Shown piece by piece: positions 35,101 through 47,626 of a DNA stretch of 64,000 bases; positions within the stretch are counted from its first letter, which is position 1, and each line of letters opens with the position of its first letter. Location of the stretch: the NCBI GenBank assembly GCA_016808115.1, contig JAEQBH010004677.1, positions 154,390 through 218,389 of the forward strand, read 5' to 3'. The position numbers were made by a program, and so were the translations under genes. Below the pieces are notes generated by a model. That model did not search any database. It was not told where the DNA came from and saw only the letters and a program-made list of their open reading frames with translations. The stretch comes from Tetrastigma voinierianum (lineage: Eukaryota > Streptophyta > Magnoliopsida > Vitales > Vitaceae).

Positions 35101-35149
35101 CGAGTATGAGTGAAGAGACAATGTCTCGGACCTTGAACCTCTTGGCGAA

Positions 35150-36450
35150 GTAGTCTACGGGGTGAACTCATTTGGCGGCAATACCAGGAGTGATGGTGGA
35201 CACGGGGGCTGCTTGTCATGTTTGCTGAGACAAAGATGTTCTCATCATATCAAACCTTAGATAATGGAAACGACTCTTTGGGCAACTCCTCTTCTTCGAG
35301 GTTGAAGGTGAGGGAAGGTAGTATTGAAGATGACATCGGACGAGGAACTTACTCGATGATGTCTTTGCATGTCTGAAATTCGAGAAAGAATCTAGTGTTT
35401 GGATCATTGTTGAGTAGAAAGGGCTTCAAGTTGAGATTGTTTGTCTCAAAATAACTTCATCCTCACCAAAATGGGATGTATGTGGGAAAGGGGTACATGA
35501 GCAATGGGCTCTTAAAATGAATGTAATGATTGTTGTACCTCTAGTAGGCCTCAATAAAGAACACGTCTTACCTTATATGCTTGAATCTTCAAATATGTGG
35601 CATGGTAGACTAGGACATGTTGAATTATTATACATTCTGCAGATTAATTAATATGGAATGTTTGCCTAAATTTGAATAAAGTCAAATCATAGATGTGAGA
35701 TATGTGGAATCTAAACTTACAAGAACTTCTTTCTAATCAATTGAAAGAAGTAGTGAACCTCTGAGGCCAATACATTCAGATATACGTGATCTGGAAATTT
35801 ATTCAAGCCGAGAGGTGGTAAAAATATTTTCTTACATTAATTGATGATTGCACAAGATCTTTGTTATGTTTACTTATTGAGAAGTAAAGATGAGGCATTG
35901 GAAATGTTTCAACATTCAAGAATGAGTGGAGAACCAACTTGATAGAAAAATCAAGGTAATAAGAAGTCAAAATCAGAGGTGGTGAATATGAAGCACCTTT
36001 TGGTGATTTTGTTCACAACATGGTATAATACACCAAGCAGTACCCTATTCACTTTTATAGCAAAATGGGGTTCTTGAGACGTAAAACCGAGAACTTTAAA
36101 AGAAATGATGAATACATTACTATTAAGTTTATGGACTACCTCAGGGATTTGTGGGGAAACTTGATTCTTTCCATAAAATTATACTATCAACTAGAATACC
36201 TCCGCAGAAAATAATAAATCCCCCTATGAGTTGTGGAAAGGTCGAAGACCTTCTTACAAATACTTAAAAGTGTGGGTGTGTTTGGCTAAAGTGACGGTAC
36301 CTATACCTAAAAAGGTTAAAATAGGACTAAAAATAGTTGATTGTGTTTTCATTGGATATGCACATAATAGTAGTGCATATCGTTTTCTGATTCATAAATC
36401 ATAAATTTTTGATATGCATGCAATACTATTATGTCAGATCAAGGAATGCA
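35150..36450 (+). pseudogene. Copia protease and integrase, frameshifted
   Basis: The aspartic protease motif MVDTGA is at about 35193-35210. The pre-integrase region SNMWHGRLGHVELL is near 35590-35640. Integrase core text follows: LTLIDDCTR near 35840, then a GGEY-type stretch near 35970 and QQNGV near 36060. These Asp and Glu positions correspond to the D,D-35-E catalytic set, although frameshifts lie between them. The protein would process the polyprotein and insert cDNA. Confidence 0.8.
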
Positions 36451-36639
36451 TCTTTCTTTGAAAATGTATTTCCTTACAAATCCACCACAGTCGAACTCAA
36501 GTAAAAGAACTCATGATACTCTAATGGCGGTGATCAAGGCCCAGCCAGATGATGATGAACCGACGCGACAAAAGAAATACAGAGCGTCAAAATCTTTTGG
36601 TCGGATTTTCTAGCATTATGCGTTAGAAGATGGAGGCCT

Positions 36640-38110
36640 CAAAGCTTTAAGGAAGCTATGTCGAGACCTGAAGCTCCATATTGGAAGAGGCTATAAATGA
36701 TGAAATTAGAATCCATCTTGAAAAATCATACATGGGAATGAGTGGATCTTCCACGGGTTAGAAACCTCTAGGATATAAATGGATATTCAAGAAGAAAATG
36801 AAAGTAGGTGGATCTATTGATAAATATAAAGCGGGCCCAGTTGTAGGGTTCTAGAAAAAGGCACGGATATTTTGATACCTATTCACCGGTAACAAGAATA
36901 TCATCCATTCGAATGTTATGCTTCTCGCGGTATACACAATATTGAGATACATCAAATGGATGTAAAGGCAGAAACTTTTCTTAAATGGTGAGCTTGGATG
37001 AAGAAATCTACGTGGAACAACGAAGGGTTTATTGTTCAGTCGAGAAAGAAAGTTTGTCGACATTAAATCCTTTTATGGATTAAATGAAGCACCAATGTAG
37101 TGGCATGAGAAATTTGGCCAGTGTAATGATGACAAATGGATTCAAAATCAGCAGTGTGACAAATGTGTATATGTCAAGAACACGGGCGTGGATTTGTCAT
37201 TATTTGTCTCTATGTTGATGATATACTCCATTATGGTAGCAATAATGAAATCATTAAACTACCAAGGGAAATGTTCAGCAATAAGTTTGACATGAAAGAC
37301 TTGGGGTATTTGCGATGTTATACTTGGGATAAAGATCTGAAACATCGAATGGACTAATTTTATCTCAATCACATTACATTGAAAATTCTCAAGAAATTTA
37401 AACATAAAATGATAGTGATCCATGAGAACACTGTAGATGTAAATCTACATCTATCCAAATAATGTAGTAACTCCTGACAAAATTATGCACAAGCAATAGC
37501 CTTTCCATGACAAGAATATGCACAAGCAATAGCTGATGTATGTCATGAAGCGTGCCGTCCCAGACATAACTATTTGTTAGTAAATTAATTAGATACACAA
37601 GTAATCTAGATTAGGACCATTGGAAGGCACAATAGTTAGAGTTTTAAGGTATTTGAAATACACGAAACTATGGATTGCATACTCCGAAATATCAGCGTAC
37701 TTGAAGGATACTATGGCGGTGGATGTCAGATGCCCGAAGACTCAAAAGTCACAAGTGAGCATCTATTTACACTTGGTGGTGGAGCGGTGTCTTGGAAATC
37801 TTAAGCAAGCGTGCATTGCTAGATCCACGATGGAATCTGAGTTTATTACTAGATAAAGCTGAAGAAGCGAGTAGACTTCATAAATTCTTAGAAGATATTC
37901 CAATATAGCCACAACATGCACGATGCTCTGCATTCATTCGATGGTCGTCAGCGGTGGAAGAGCACAAAGTCATATATATAACAGTAAGTCTCGAAGAAGA
38001 CATAATCACGAAATGAAATGACTTCTTTCTAATGGTATTGTAGGCCGTTGAATACATAAGGTCGGCAGGGCATTTGCGGATCCATTAACCAAGGTTTGAC
38101 GAGAGGAAGC
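36640..38110 (+). pseudogene. Copia reverse transcriptase and RNase H, frameshifted
   Basis: RT begins with the IHQMDVK-type stretch at about 36950. The active site YVDDI is at 37211-37222, followed by NKFDMKDLG. RNase H has VLRYLKYTK near 37640, then CIARSTMESEF near 37810 and the broken end ADPLTKGLTRE near 38070-38110. The order after integrase is that of Ty1/copia. The 7.9-kb tandem duplication begins inside this RT at about 36896. Confidence 0.85.
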
Positions 38111-38719
38111 GAAGTAAGTAAATCATCGGGAATGAGTTTAAAGCCTATACACTAAAAAGTGGCAGAATGACAACCTAAATGTGGAGATCCCAAAATCTAG
38201 GTTCAAAGGGACAACTGAATTTTGTGCAACTCATTGAAGATCACTACGAAGAACAAATCTCCTACTCATTCCTATAATCAGAATAGTGATGCCTGCAACG
38301 TTGAACAGGGTAAGCCACGCTTTTAATGATTCTTATATCTTGTTAAAGACAAGTGGGGTATGTGAAATCTCCTCCATGAAATCACCTATGTGAGTGAGGC
38401 GGTAGGTTCTATGAGAATGATGAGGCTAAATTCTGCAGGAGCCTCATAGGCTAGATTGTTCGGGACGAAATGAACACAGCGAAGTGAGAACCAAGCGTAA
38501 TCGGAAAGATTCTATCTTGAATGCTATTGTCTTGGTTTACACATGATTGAGCAGTTTCAAGACATCATGTTCAACGGTCTGTCATTAACCCGGTAGCATT
38601 TCTGAGGGAAGGTTCAAGGCCACAGCTACCTTCCCTCTATGGAAGAATTTCAATTGAACTCTCTCTTAGTGTCGACCATGTCGTTCATTAATTTCGGTCA
38701 ATTTCATTCATGTGGGGGT

Positions 38720-39720
38720 TGTTGGAAAAAATGGGTTTGAAACCTGATAAATTAAGCTATCTTTGAGTTAAAATTTCAATGGGTCCCCTGAGCCTTTTCG
38801 GTGGGTCCACATGGGAATGTGTTCTCCTCCATGAGGAGATGAAAATTATATATTGAGTTGCTCAAAACCATTAAGGAGTGAATTAGAAATTGCCTCCAAA
38901 CATCACCCCTTGAAAATGGTAACTAAATGTTTAAGCTTGTGAAAAAGCTTGTATCCCACATCGGATGGGAACAAGACTTTTAAAGGGTATATATACACCT
39001 ATCTTGTAGTTGGGTTTGGGCCCCAAGGGGCACCCCAGTTTTGTGGAAGGGGAGGACCTAGCTCATGCTTGGTTCACAACCTGCCTTGTATGGCTGCTGC
39101 GCCCTCATGAAATCAGTTGAAATTTCAGGCTCGAGATTCGGGATGTATATATCCTTAATTTTTTTAAACCTGAAACAACAAAACGATGTCGTTTTGCGAG
39201 GGTTACCATTGGGAGTCCAAAACGCCGTCGTTTTGATGGCACCTGTTGACTGAATGGACGCCTTCTTCTCCTGACGGCGTATGCGAATAGTCACGACCTT
39301 TGCTTGAGCTTCATGGTATCTTAGAGCAGTCATGGCGGTCATAAATAGGCCACACATTCGCTTTGCATTGATTTTTTGCATTCATTTCATACATTCATAT
39401 TCACGTTTGAGAGAGATTGAGTTACGCCTGATGCGGGTTCGACGGTAAATGAAGTCTTTCTTCTTTGTTGGGAAGTCATTTCATCTGGGAGGCGGTGCCA
39501 TCTTTCCTCGAAGCACCATTGCGAGGGGCAATATTTGTCTTAAGGAGATTGTGTCCAACACAAGACTTGATCTGCAACGAGGTTAGTGCCCCAATCCTTA
39601 TACGGTTTTTGTAAACAATTCCACATGCGATTTAGGTTACGTAAATTGTTTTTCGTGAGCGTGTTAATTGTTTGTCTCTGCTACTCGGTTTGTTCTATTT
39701 TACAGTACTGATATCTAACA
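38720..39720 (+). repeat. Copia 3' LTR
   Basis: It begins TGTTGG just after the purine-rich ATGTGGGGGT and ends TCTAACA. It matches 32455-33437 and the duplicated LTR at 46617-47626. Length is 1001 bp. Confidence 0.9.
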
Positions 39721-42473
39721 ATTTTTAAAGTATATATATACAGAGTTGGAGCTGTTGCTATAGGTTCAATGAAATAGGTCGACAAGTTTTTGGCGCGGTT
39801 GTTGGAGACTTTAATTAGTCTTTGGTACCTGTGTCAATTACTTGGTTAAACTAATCTATACGAAAATTGGTCGACACATATCCATAATCAGTAAAGCATA
39901 ACCATCAGTCAAACTCTAAACTAGTTTTAGTTCATTAGTGCTCCAACAATAATGAGAGACTAGGGACATTTTAGAGTAGTATTCATTTCAATCTTAAGAG
40001 TTTTACTATCAAGTGTCACACACTTGATGACCATAAATGGAATCAACTATTCATGGAATGAATTAGCATATTAAAACCATAAAAATGATAATAAAAATGT
40101 CTCTTTATTAATGAAATGTAAAATAATAACAATCACACTATTGCCCTTGGACACATCACTAACAAAATCTGCATCCAACCTTTATCAAATTTGTCTCCCA
40201 CATCTCTTATTATACGTCTTGCCCTCTGCTCTAATGAAGTTTCCCTACACAGCTCTGAGTGTGTGCGTCTATTTACTTGAGTGTCTTCAAATTTGTCATA
40301 TAGAGGATGAAGTCAAGATAAAAAACAACTTGATGAAGTCAATGAGGCTTGGGATGGGACTCCCAAAGTTCTCAAATTCCTGATGAATTTAATTACAATA
40401 TTCTACATGCAAGTCTCATGGAGTAAACTTTAATTAAGTTTGGACATTATTTATCTAAATAAACAATTGACTCTCGTTTATTCAAACAATGAACCAATGC
40501 CCATAGTCACTGATAGAAGCATAAGAAGGTTCTCAGAAAATAGTTTAACCATGGAACAAAATGTCCCCTCATATCAACATAAACTTTTGTTACAGAAATC
40601 CCAGTGAGTGCAATTTGCCAAATAAAAACAGAGATATGAAGATGGCTGTATAGAAATAAAATTTCTTAAACCAACAGACTAGGCTTGCTGAGATGAGAAA
40701 AAAATATTTTAAAATGAAAAAAAATATTTTGGAAAGAAATTATTTTGACCATATATTGATGTACCACCAAGTTCAGTAGAACAAGCACTAGACCTATCTC
40801 CATGTGTGGAATGTGAGCTATATACTACCCATCTTTCATGAAGTTCCGGAAAGGAACAGCAATTGACAATCAGAAAAAGAAAGAGAGACTGGCAGTCCCA
40901 AAAATTCCTGGTCACAGTTGACACCCAAGAAGAAAATTTCGTCAAAATGGGAAACAAAAGGTTTAGAATTGCACCATAAAGACTTTATACTTAAACTGGC
41001 CGGTCTTTTTAAACCTGTTGACCTGGTGCAGAACAGAAAAATCTCCCGGGCCTTTGGTCATGGGAACTCCTAGTAAATGCAAACTGCCAAATCAAAACAG
41101 AGCCATCCCTGAAAAATTTGACCAATTCTGTTCCAGTAATATAGCATGGAAGAGCATGGTGAAGTCAGCACCTCACTGGTTAATTTTGGAAAAACCCATC
41201 AAGGATAGTGAAAGTGAGGTATCGAAAAGACACAAAAGTTGACAAATATTTAGGTACCAACATATTTCATAAGATCGTAAGGAGTGGGTTAAGTAACTGA
41301 GTCAAATGCTAGTCAGCGTCCAAAAGAGAATATAACATTCCTCAAAACTATGTATCTTGCTTGTGTGTATGCTTAAAGCAATAGACACCCAAAGGCTATC
41401 TCCCTCGTTCTTCTTACTATTTTGTTTCAGACTGCAACGCGGAATAAATCTTAAATCAAAAGGAAACAGAGCATGTCTTGCACCAATCTTGTGAATCGTA
41501 TTGGGATGCAGAAGGTAGTATGTGCCCTTGTTGATACCTGAAACACAATGCCCCCCGTACGAACTGATAATCAGAAGTGGTTCCCAATGCATTAGCCCAC
41601 CGGCTCGACCCAATAATGTGAATTACCATAGATCAATCTTCCTTAAGGCTTCTTATCTTTAATGGAAAAATTATTCAATCAAACAAGCAGAGTCTGCTGC
41701 ATTAAGCGTATCTCCTCCAAAATTCTTCAAAACAGTTGAGCTGATTATAAAACTCTGAAAGCTAAAAGAGAATGAATTAAGTAAATCTGATATCAAATAT
41801 ATTTTTTGCAATACTGGACCAAAAAAACTTAAAAGACTTAAATCTCCACTTCTCTAGCACTGGAATAGAGAATAGCAAGAGAAATAGAGAAAAAAACAAA
41901 GCAAGTAAAACTACTTACTTATAAGCAGTTAACTAGAAGGCATGCCTGTTTCGACATGCCTGTACAAGAGAAATAGGCAAAGAATGTGAGAAAAATTAAA
42001 CATGAAAGAATGGAAAGTTCTTCAAAATATGAGAATTGGTTTTGTATGCATGTGAAATGTAGACCTTGGATAAATCTTCCCCTCTCTTCAATTGAAATCT
42101 TTGTTCCAGGTCTCTGGCTTCGAACAATCTTAGAATGAAGAAATGTGCAGCATTAAAATATGACAATTGTATGGGTTACATCAAATCCCAACAACATGAC
42201 TAGCAAATGCATTATATATGTAGATGCACAATTCTTGAGCTGATTCGAAATTTTGAAACATAAGTTTTCTAAAGAAAAATATTTTCAGTATAGAATGACT
42301 ACGGATAAATATTAGTGTAGCGAAACACCTTACGTTATAGTGGCTCACGATTATTAGATATTTTGGAATGTGAGCTATATAATCCCATTCCTGCCCTTCT
42401 TTAAATTGGCACCGTTGTTCTAGTAAAGGACATTTGTGGATGTCTAGATTAGAAAGGGAATATGGAAGTTTCT
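39721..42473. other. 3' flank of the NBS-LRR fragment, no gene recognised
   Basis: This segment separates the copia LTR from the LRR end and is repeated in tandem at 47627-50256. It is AT-rich. Frames such as 40111-40383 (plus), 41302-41613 and 40709-40957 (minus) have no recognisable domain and are not conserved as frames in the second copy. It may include 3' untranslated sequence of the resistance gene. Confidence 0.5.
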
Positions 42474-44760
42474 CTATTGTTTCAATGATAGGAGCTCAGG
42501 GAGTTTCCCGATCGTAGTTTGCTTAAGGCTTGTAGAACCACTTCTTTCAAAGATTGGAGCTTAGGGTAGCCCCAAACAGTCAAGTATTCAAGAGAAGTGA
42601 GGTGTTGAAGACCTGATCCTATTAAGGACTGGAGCTTTGGGCAGTCTTGTGAAATAAATTGGAGCTCAGGACATGAAAGGATACATAGGTATTTGAGCGA
42701 GGTAAGCTGTTGAAGTCCCCTACCGTTCAGACACTTGAGGTTTGGAAACGTGGTGAAGAGTGAGTAGCGTAGAGGCGGCCAGATGCTCCTCGGGAAATGA
42801 CTCCAGGTTCTGGCATCTGCCTGAGAGTGTAAGAGAGGAGAGTCTTTGCAGACCCCAGTCCACCTGGGGCGTGAGTTGGTGGCAATAGCTAATTTCAAGT
42901 TCACATAGGTTGGAAGTCAAACCATCTTTATGAAACAACAATTGTGGACAACCTATTAATTTCAATCTTTGCAATAAGATTGGGATTGTGTCTCCCTGCA
43001 ACTTGAGCAACTTGAGCTTCGAGTAGTACTTGATCTCGTAGCATGCCGAGTCGAGAGCGGGCAATTCAATATATTCAAGATCAGCACACATTTGGATTGT
43101 CACGTACCGAAGAGAAGTGGGTTCCTTAAAAATCAAGACGGAGAGGAATTATGACCCTTTAGATCGGAGATACTAAAATTAATCCCAGCACAGGGAAGAC
43201 GACGGTTGAGAAGGTTGGTGGGACATATAAATCGGTTACACTCCCGCTGATTTCTATTGTTTCAAGAGATGGGTGATAGCATTTGAACAACTCCGGTAGG
43301 AGAAACTCAAGTTTGTGGTCTTGTTTGAATTTTAGTGATTTCAGCGTAGTGGGTAAACAAACTTTGTCTAAGGATCTAGAGAAATGACAACCAATGATTT
43401 CCAAACGTTGCATAGAAGAAGTGGGGTCCTCGGTTCTACTCCTCACAGTAGAGACTCTACATCATGACATTGGTAACCTGAGCATGTGTGGTTCCATTGA
43501 TAAGCTACTTCGAAACACTTGAAATTTGACATCTGAAGTGCGAAGAGAATTAAAGTCGGTGGCATTTTCAGCGCAATTTACCATAATCAACCATCTTCAA
43601 ATCACCCAGATGGCTGGAATTTGAATTAAACCTCAACAAGCGCCATATGCATAATTAAGTTCCTCGAAGAGCTCTGGTAATTTCCTTTGACTTGTGATCG
43701 ATTAAATAAAGCTCTTGGAGACAAAGGAATTTGCATCTGTATGACCATTCCTCCCGATTGTTCATATTCTATAAATATTAAAGTTTGTAGGGATCGAAAG
43801 GAGGAAGCAGCAGCGTCCTCATGAAAAAAGAACTCTCTTCCCACCCTCTCTATACCTTTCATCCGTGAGATAGAAAGGTGTTTGAGAAGAAAGGTAGTAC
43901 CCCCAGTGGGTGGCAACAATGAACATTTGCAACTCCCGGTGTTACAAGATTTTGTAGTCCCTCCCCAGCCCGAGTTTGGAAATTTTCAGGGATAACGATA
44001 AATTGTAAGTTGCTTCAAGTTTGGATGAGGCTGCAAGTTCTTTAGTACGCCACTGTATAACATCATTAGGAGTATCTTTCTGCTTCGGTAAGATCAATTC
44101 ATCAAGGTGCTTCTTGTCTTCCCATATTTGCTCAGTGCATCCTTGGCGCATCCACATTTTGCAGTGCGAAATTTCAAGTCTTCCCCGATATTTGAAAACT
44201 CTCTAATTCATCAATTCTGAATCCATCTCTTTGGCTAGCAAAATTGTTCAACTTTCTAAATTTCTTAGTCCACCAATGTGACATGGCATTTTACGAATGG
44301 CCTCGTGCATTAAGATAGCGTAAATTAATCAATTTATCCATCCTTGTAGGCCATTACGATACAGCGCTCATGTTGTGATGGTATCAAACGTTTGCAAATT
44401 GTACAAGTCACATAGCAGATCAGGTAATTTTTGATCTTAAGTATGTGACATATCCCAAATACATAAATGTTTTAATTCACCCTATCGAATCGAGACAAAT
44501 CAGTAGATTATAATAATACAATGACAACACCGTATATACCTCCATTTGGATAACATAGTACGTAAATTAAATCTTCTATTTAGCGGAATGGGCGTCAAGC
44601 TACTGAGGATATCACGAAGACGCTCACACTTTCTTTAAATGATGGCCTCCAAACTCTTGAACTCGGTCAACTACAATACCACTAAAATGCAATGCGTGGC
44701 CGAATGTTCTCAAAATTTTTTGGCACCTCATCTTCTTCAAATCGAATCTGAAATTCTTTA
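42474..44760 (-). pseudogene. R2: orphan LRR domain of an NBS-LRR gene
   Basis: On the minus strand this is the LRR part only, ending at a stop at 42474-42476. Leucine-rich units include LTSLKYLCILSCPELQFIS, LTSLEYLTVWGYPKLQSL, LCELEISYCHQLTPQVDWG and, nearer the front, FLLKHLSISRMKGIERVG. LRRs of this family mediate recognition and autoinhibition. There is no CC, P-loop or MHD; the gene breaks at 44761, just after where the MHD motif would be, and continues as copia RT sequence. It is repeated, joined to its NB-ARC, at 50257-52570. Several frameshifts are present. With no start or promoter of its own it is a pseudogene made by duplication. Confidence 0.9.
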
Positions 44761-44768
44761 GAAATATC
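44755..44768. other. Tandem-duplication junction: LRR to copia RT
   Basis: Left of the junction the sequence follows R3 (near 52570); right of it the sequence follows copia RT (near 36896). Only about 2-4 bases (AGA/GAA) are shared at the join, which suggests microhomology-mediated or illegitimate recombination. Confidence 0.85.
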
Positions 44769-46616
44769 ATCCATTCGAATGTTAATAACTATAAACGGCT
44801 ATACAATGAGATACATCAAATGGATGTAAAGACAGCTTTCTTAAATGGTGACTTGGTTGAAGAAATCTACATGGAACAACCCGAAGGGTTTATTGTTCCA
44901 AGTCAAGAAAAGAAAGTTTGTCGACTTGTTAAATCCTTATATGGATTAAAGCAAGCACCAATGTAGTGGCATGAGAAATTTGACAGTGTAATGATGACAA
45001 ATGGATTCAAAATCAACGAGTGTGACAAATGTGTATATGTCGAACAGACGATGGATTGTCATATTGTCTCTATGTTGATGATATCTCATTATGGGTACTT
45101 GATAATGAAGTCATTAAAACTACCAAGGAAATGTTCAACAATAAGTTTGACATGAAAGACTTAGGTGTTGCTGATGTTATACTTAGGATAAAGATCTCCA
45201 AAACATCAAATGGACTAATATTATCTCAATCACATTACATTGAGAAAATTCTCAAGAAATTTAAACAAAATGATGCGGAGTCAATGAGAACACTGTAGAT
45301 GTAAATCTACATCTATCGAAAAATAATGGCAAAAGCCTTTCCACGACAAAATATGCCTGAAACAATAGCCTTTCACAACAAGAATATGCCTGAAGCAATA
45401 AGCGGCTGATGTATGTAATGAAGCTGTGCGAATCTAGACATAGCTTATTTGTTAGTAAATTGAGTAGATACCTGAAGTAATCATTGGGATATTGGGAAAC
45501 GTAGTTAGAGTTTAAGGTATTTGAAATACACTGAAAACTATGGATTGCCTTACTCCAAAATATCGGCGGTACTTGAAGGATCTTATGGCCCATGAGTGGA
45601 TATCAGATACCAAAGACCGAAGTCTAAGTGGCTATCTATTTACACTTGGTGGTGGAGAGGCGGTGTCTTGAAATCTTCTAAGCAAGCGTGCATTGCTAGA
45701 TCACGATGGAATCGAGTTTGTGCACTAGATAAGGCGTGAAGAAGCGGTGAAGCCCCCGTCATTTCTTAGAAGATATTCGATATGGCCCACAACTGTGCAC
45801 GATATGCGCATTCATTGCGTGATAATGACAATTGGAAACCTGAAGTCATATATATAGCGATGAAGTCTCGATCTTCGTCGAAGACATATCTGAAGTAAAG
45901 CTGACTTCTTTCTAATGGTATTGTGACCATTGAATACATAAGGTCGACGAGAACATTGCGGATCCATTAACCAAAGGTTTTGACCCGGAGAGCAAGTAAG
46001 TAAATCATCGAGGGAATGAGTTTAAAGCCCCATAGTAAAGTCGCGGAATGACAACCCAGCCTAGGTATTTGGAGATCCCAAAAATCTATAGGTTCAAGGG
46101 CCAATGAATTTTGTGCGACTCATTGAAGATCACTCTACGAAGAACCGATCTCCTGTAATTCCACATATTCGGAATAGTGATGCTGCGATTGAGCGAGGGT
46201 AAGCCACGCTTTTAATGATTCTTATATCTTGTTAAAGACAAGTGGGGTATAGCAGAATACCCTCCATAAGAAATCACCTATGTGAGTGAGAATTGGGCCG
46301 GTTCTATGAGAATGATAAAGGCTAAATTCTCTGGGAGCACTCATGAAACTAGGAATTGTTCAGGGCCAAAATGAACACAACCGTGAGAACCAACTGTGTC
46401 AGGAAAGATTACATGTAAGTGCTGTGTCTTGGTTTACACACATGATTGACGAGTTCAAGACATCATGTTCCTTTGATCAATCATTAACCCATTAGCATTT
46501 CACGAGGAAGGTTGAGCCCTGGCTTACCTTCACTCTATCTGAAAATTTCCAGTGAACTCTCTTAGTGTCGGCATATCATTCACATTAATTTGATCGAATT
46601 TCATTCGTAGCAGAGT
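44762..46616 (+). pseudogene. Duplicated copia RT/RNase H fragment
   Basis: This repeats 36896-38719. It has EEIYMEQPEGF-like text near 44860-44890, YVDDI at 45071-45082, NNKFDMKDLG near 45140-45165, and RNase H motifs to about 46030. It lacks the 5' LTR, gag, protease and integrase because the duplication began inside RT. The frames are often cleaner than in the first copy: 45029-45298 is one 89-codon frame. Confidence 0.88.
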
Positions 46617-47626
46617 TGTTGGAAAAATGGGTTTGAGCCTGATAAATTCAAGTATCTTTGAGTTAAAATTCCGATAGGTCCCATGAGCCTTTTCGGTGGG
46701 TCCATGGGAATGTATTTCTCCTCCATGAGGATGAAAATTATATATTGAAAGGTTACTTTCCAAAAACCATTAAGGAGTGAATTAGAAATTGCCTCTAAAC
46801 ATCACCCCTTGAAAATGGTAACTAAATGTTTAAGCTTGTGAAAAAGCTTGTGTCCCACATCGGATGGGAACAAGACTTTTAAAGGGTATATATACACCTA
46901 TCTTGCTTGGGGTTGGGTTTTTGGGCCCCAAGGGCACAGTTTAATGAAGGAGGACCTAGCTCATGCTTGATTCACAACCATGCATGTATTTGCTCACCCC
47001 TCATCGAAATCGGGTTGGGCAGACTCAGATTCGGGATATATATCCTTAATTTTTTTAAACACAGAAACAACAAAACGTGTCGTTTTGCGGATTTACCATT
47101 GGGAGTCAAGCATTTGTCGTTTTGATGGCACTATTGGCCCGAATGGGCGTCTTCTTCTCCTGAGCCTTATTGTGGCACAGATAGTCACGACCTAGCCAAG
47201 CTTCATGGCATGCCAAACGATTCATGAAGCAGGTCTATAAATAGGCCACACATTCTCTCACTTTGCATTGATTTTTTGCATTCATTTCATACATTCATAT
47301 TCACGTTTGAGAGAGATTGAGTTACGCACGGTCTTGGGTTATTGACCAACAAAGGAAGTGCTTTCTGCTTCTTTGTTGGGAATCATTTCATCTGGGAGGC
47401 AATTGCCATCTTTCGGCTTACCATTACGAGGCAATATTTGTCTTAAGGTGTATCCAACACAAGACTTGATCTTGCAAACGAGTTATGATTACTTAATCCT
47501 TATTCCGGTTTCCTGTAGAGCAATTCCACATCTTGATTTAGGTTACGTAGATTGTTTTCATTGAGCGTGTTAATTGTTTGTCTACGCTGCCTGGTTTGTT
47601 CTATTTTACGATCTTGATATCTAACA
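46617..47626 (+). repeat. Duplicated copia 3' LTR
   Basis: It matches 38720-39720 and begins TGTTGG, ending TCTAACA. It is not a separate insertion: the sequence after it (47627 on) continues to match the sequence after the first LTR (39721 on). Confidence 0.9.

Larger units (their letters stand above)
32455..39720 (+). mobile_element. Ty1/copia LTR retrotransposon, complete structure, decayed frames
   Basis: The LTRs at 32455-33437 and 38720-39720 start TGT(T/G)GG and end TCTAACA. The flanking 5-mers ATTAT (32450-32454) and ATTTT (39721-39725) fit a one-mismatch target duplication. The interior carries gag, protease, integrase, RT and RNase H in copia order on the plus strand. A polypurine stretch, ATGTGGGGGT, precedes the right LTR. 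No canonical tRNA-Met primer site follows the left LTR. Frameshifts break all domains. Its 3' half is repeated in tandem at 44762-47626. Confidence 0.92.

Noticed and set aside
40111..40383. 90-codon plus-strand frame in the LRR 3' flank
   Set aside because: The duplicate near 48020-48290 does not keep the frame, and no domain is recognised.
42480..44760. R2 as a separate functional LRR protein gene
   Set aside because: It has no start, promoter or N-terminal domain. Its 5' side ends at a duplication junction inside copia RT, so it is a by-product of duplication.
46617..47626. An independent solo LTR insertion
   Set aside because: Sequence on both sides matches the sequence on both sides of the LTR at 38720-39720, so it was copied by the tandem duplication.
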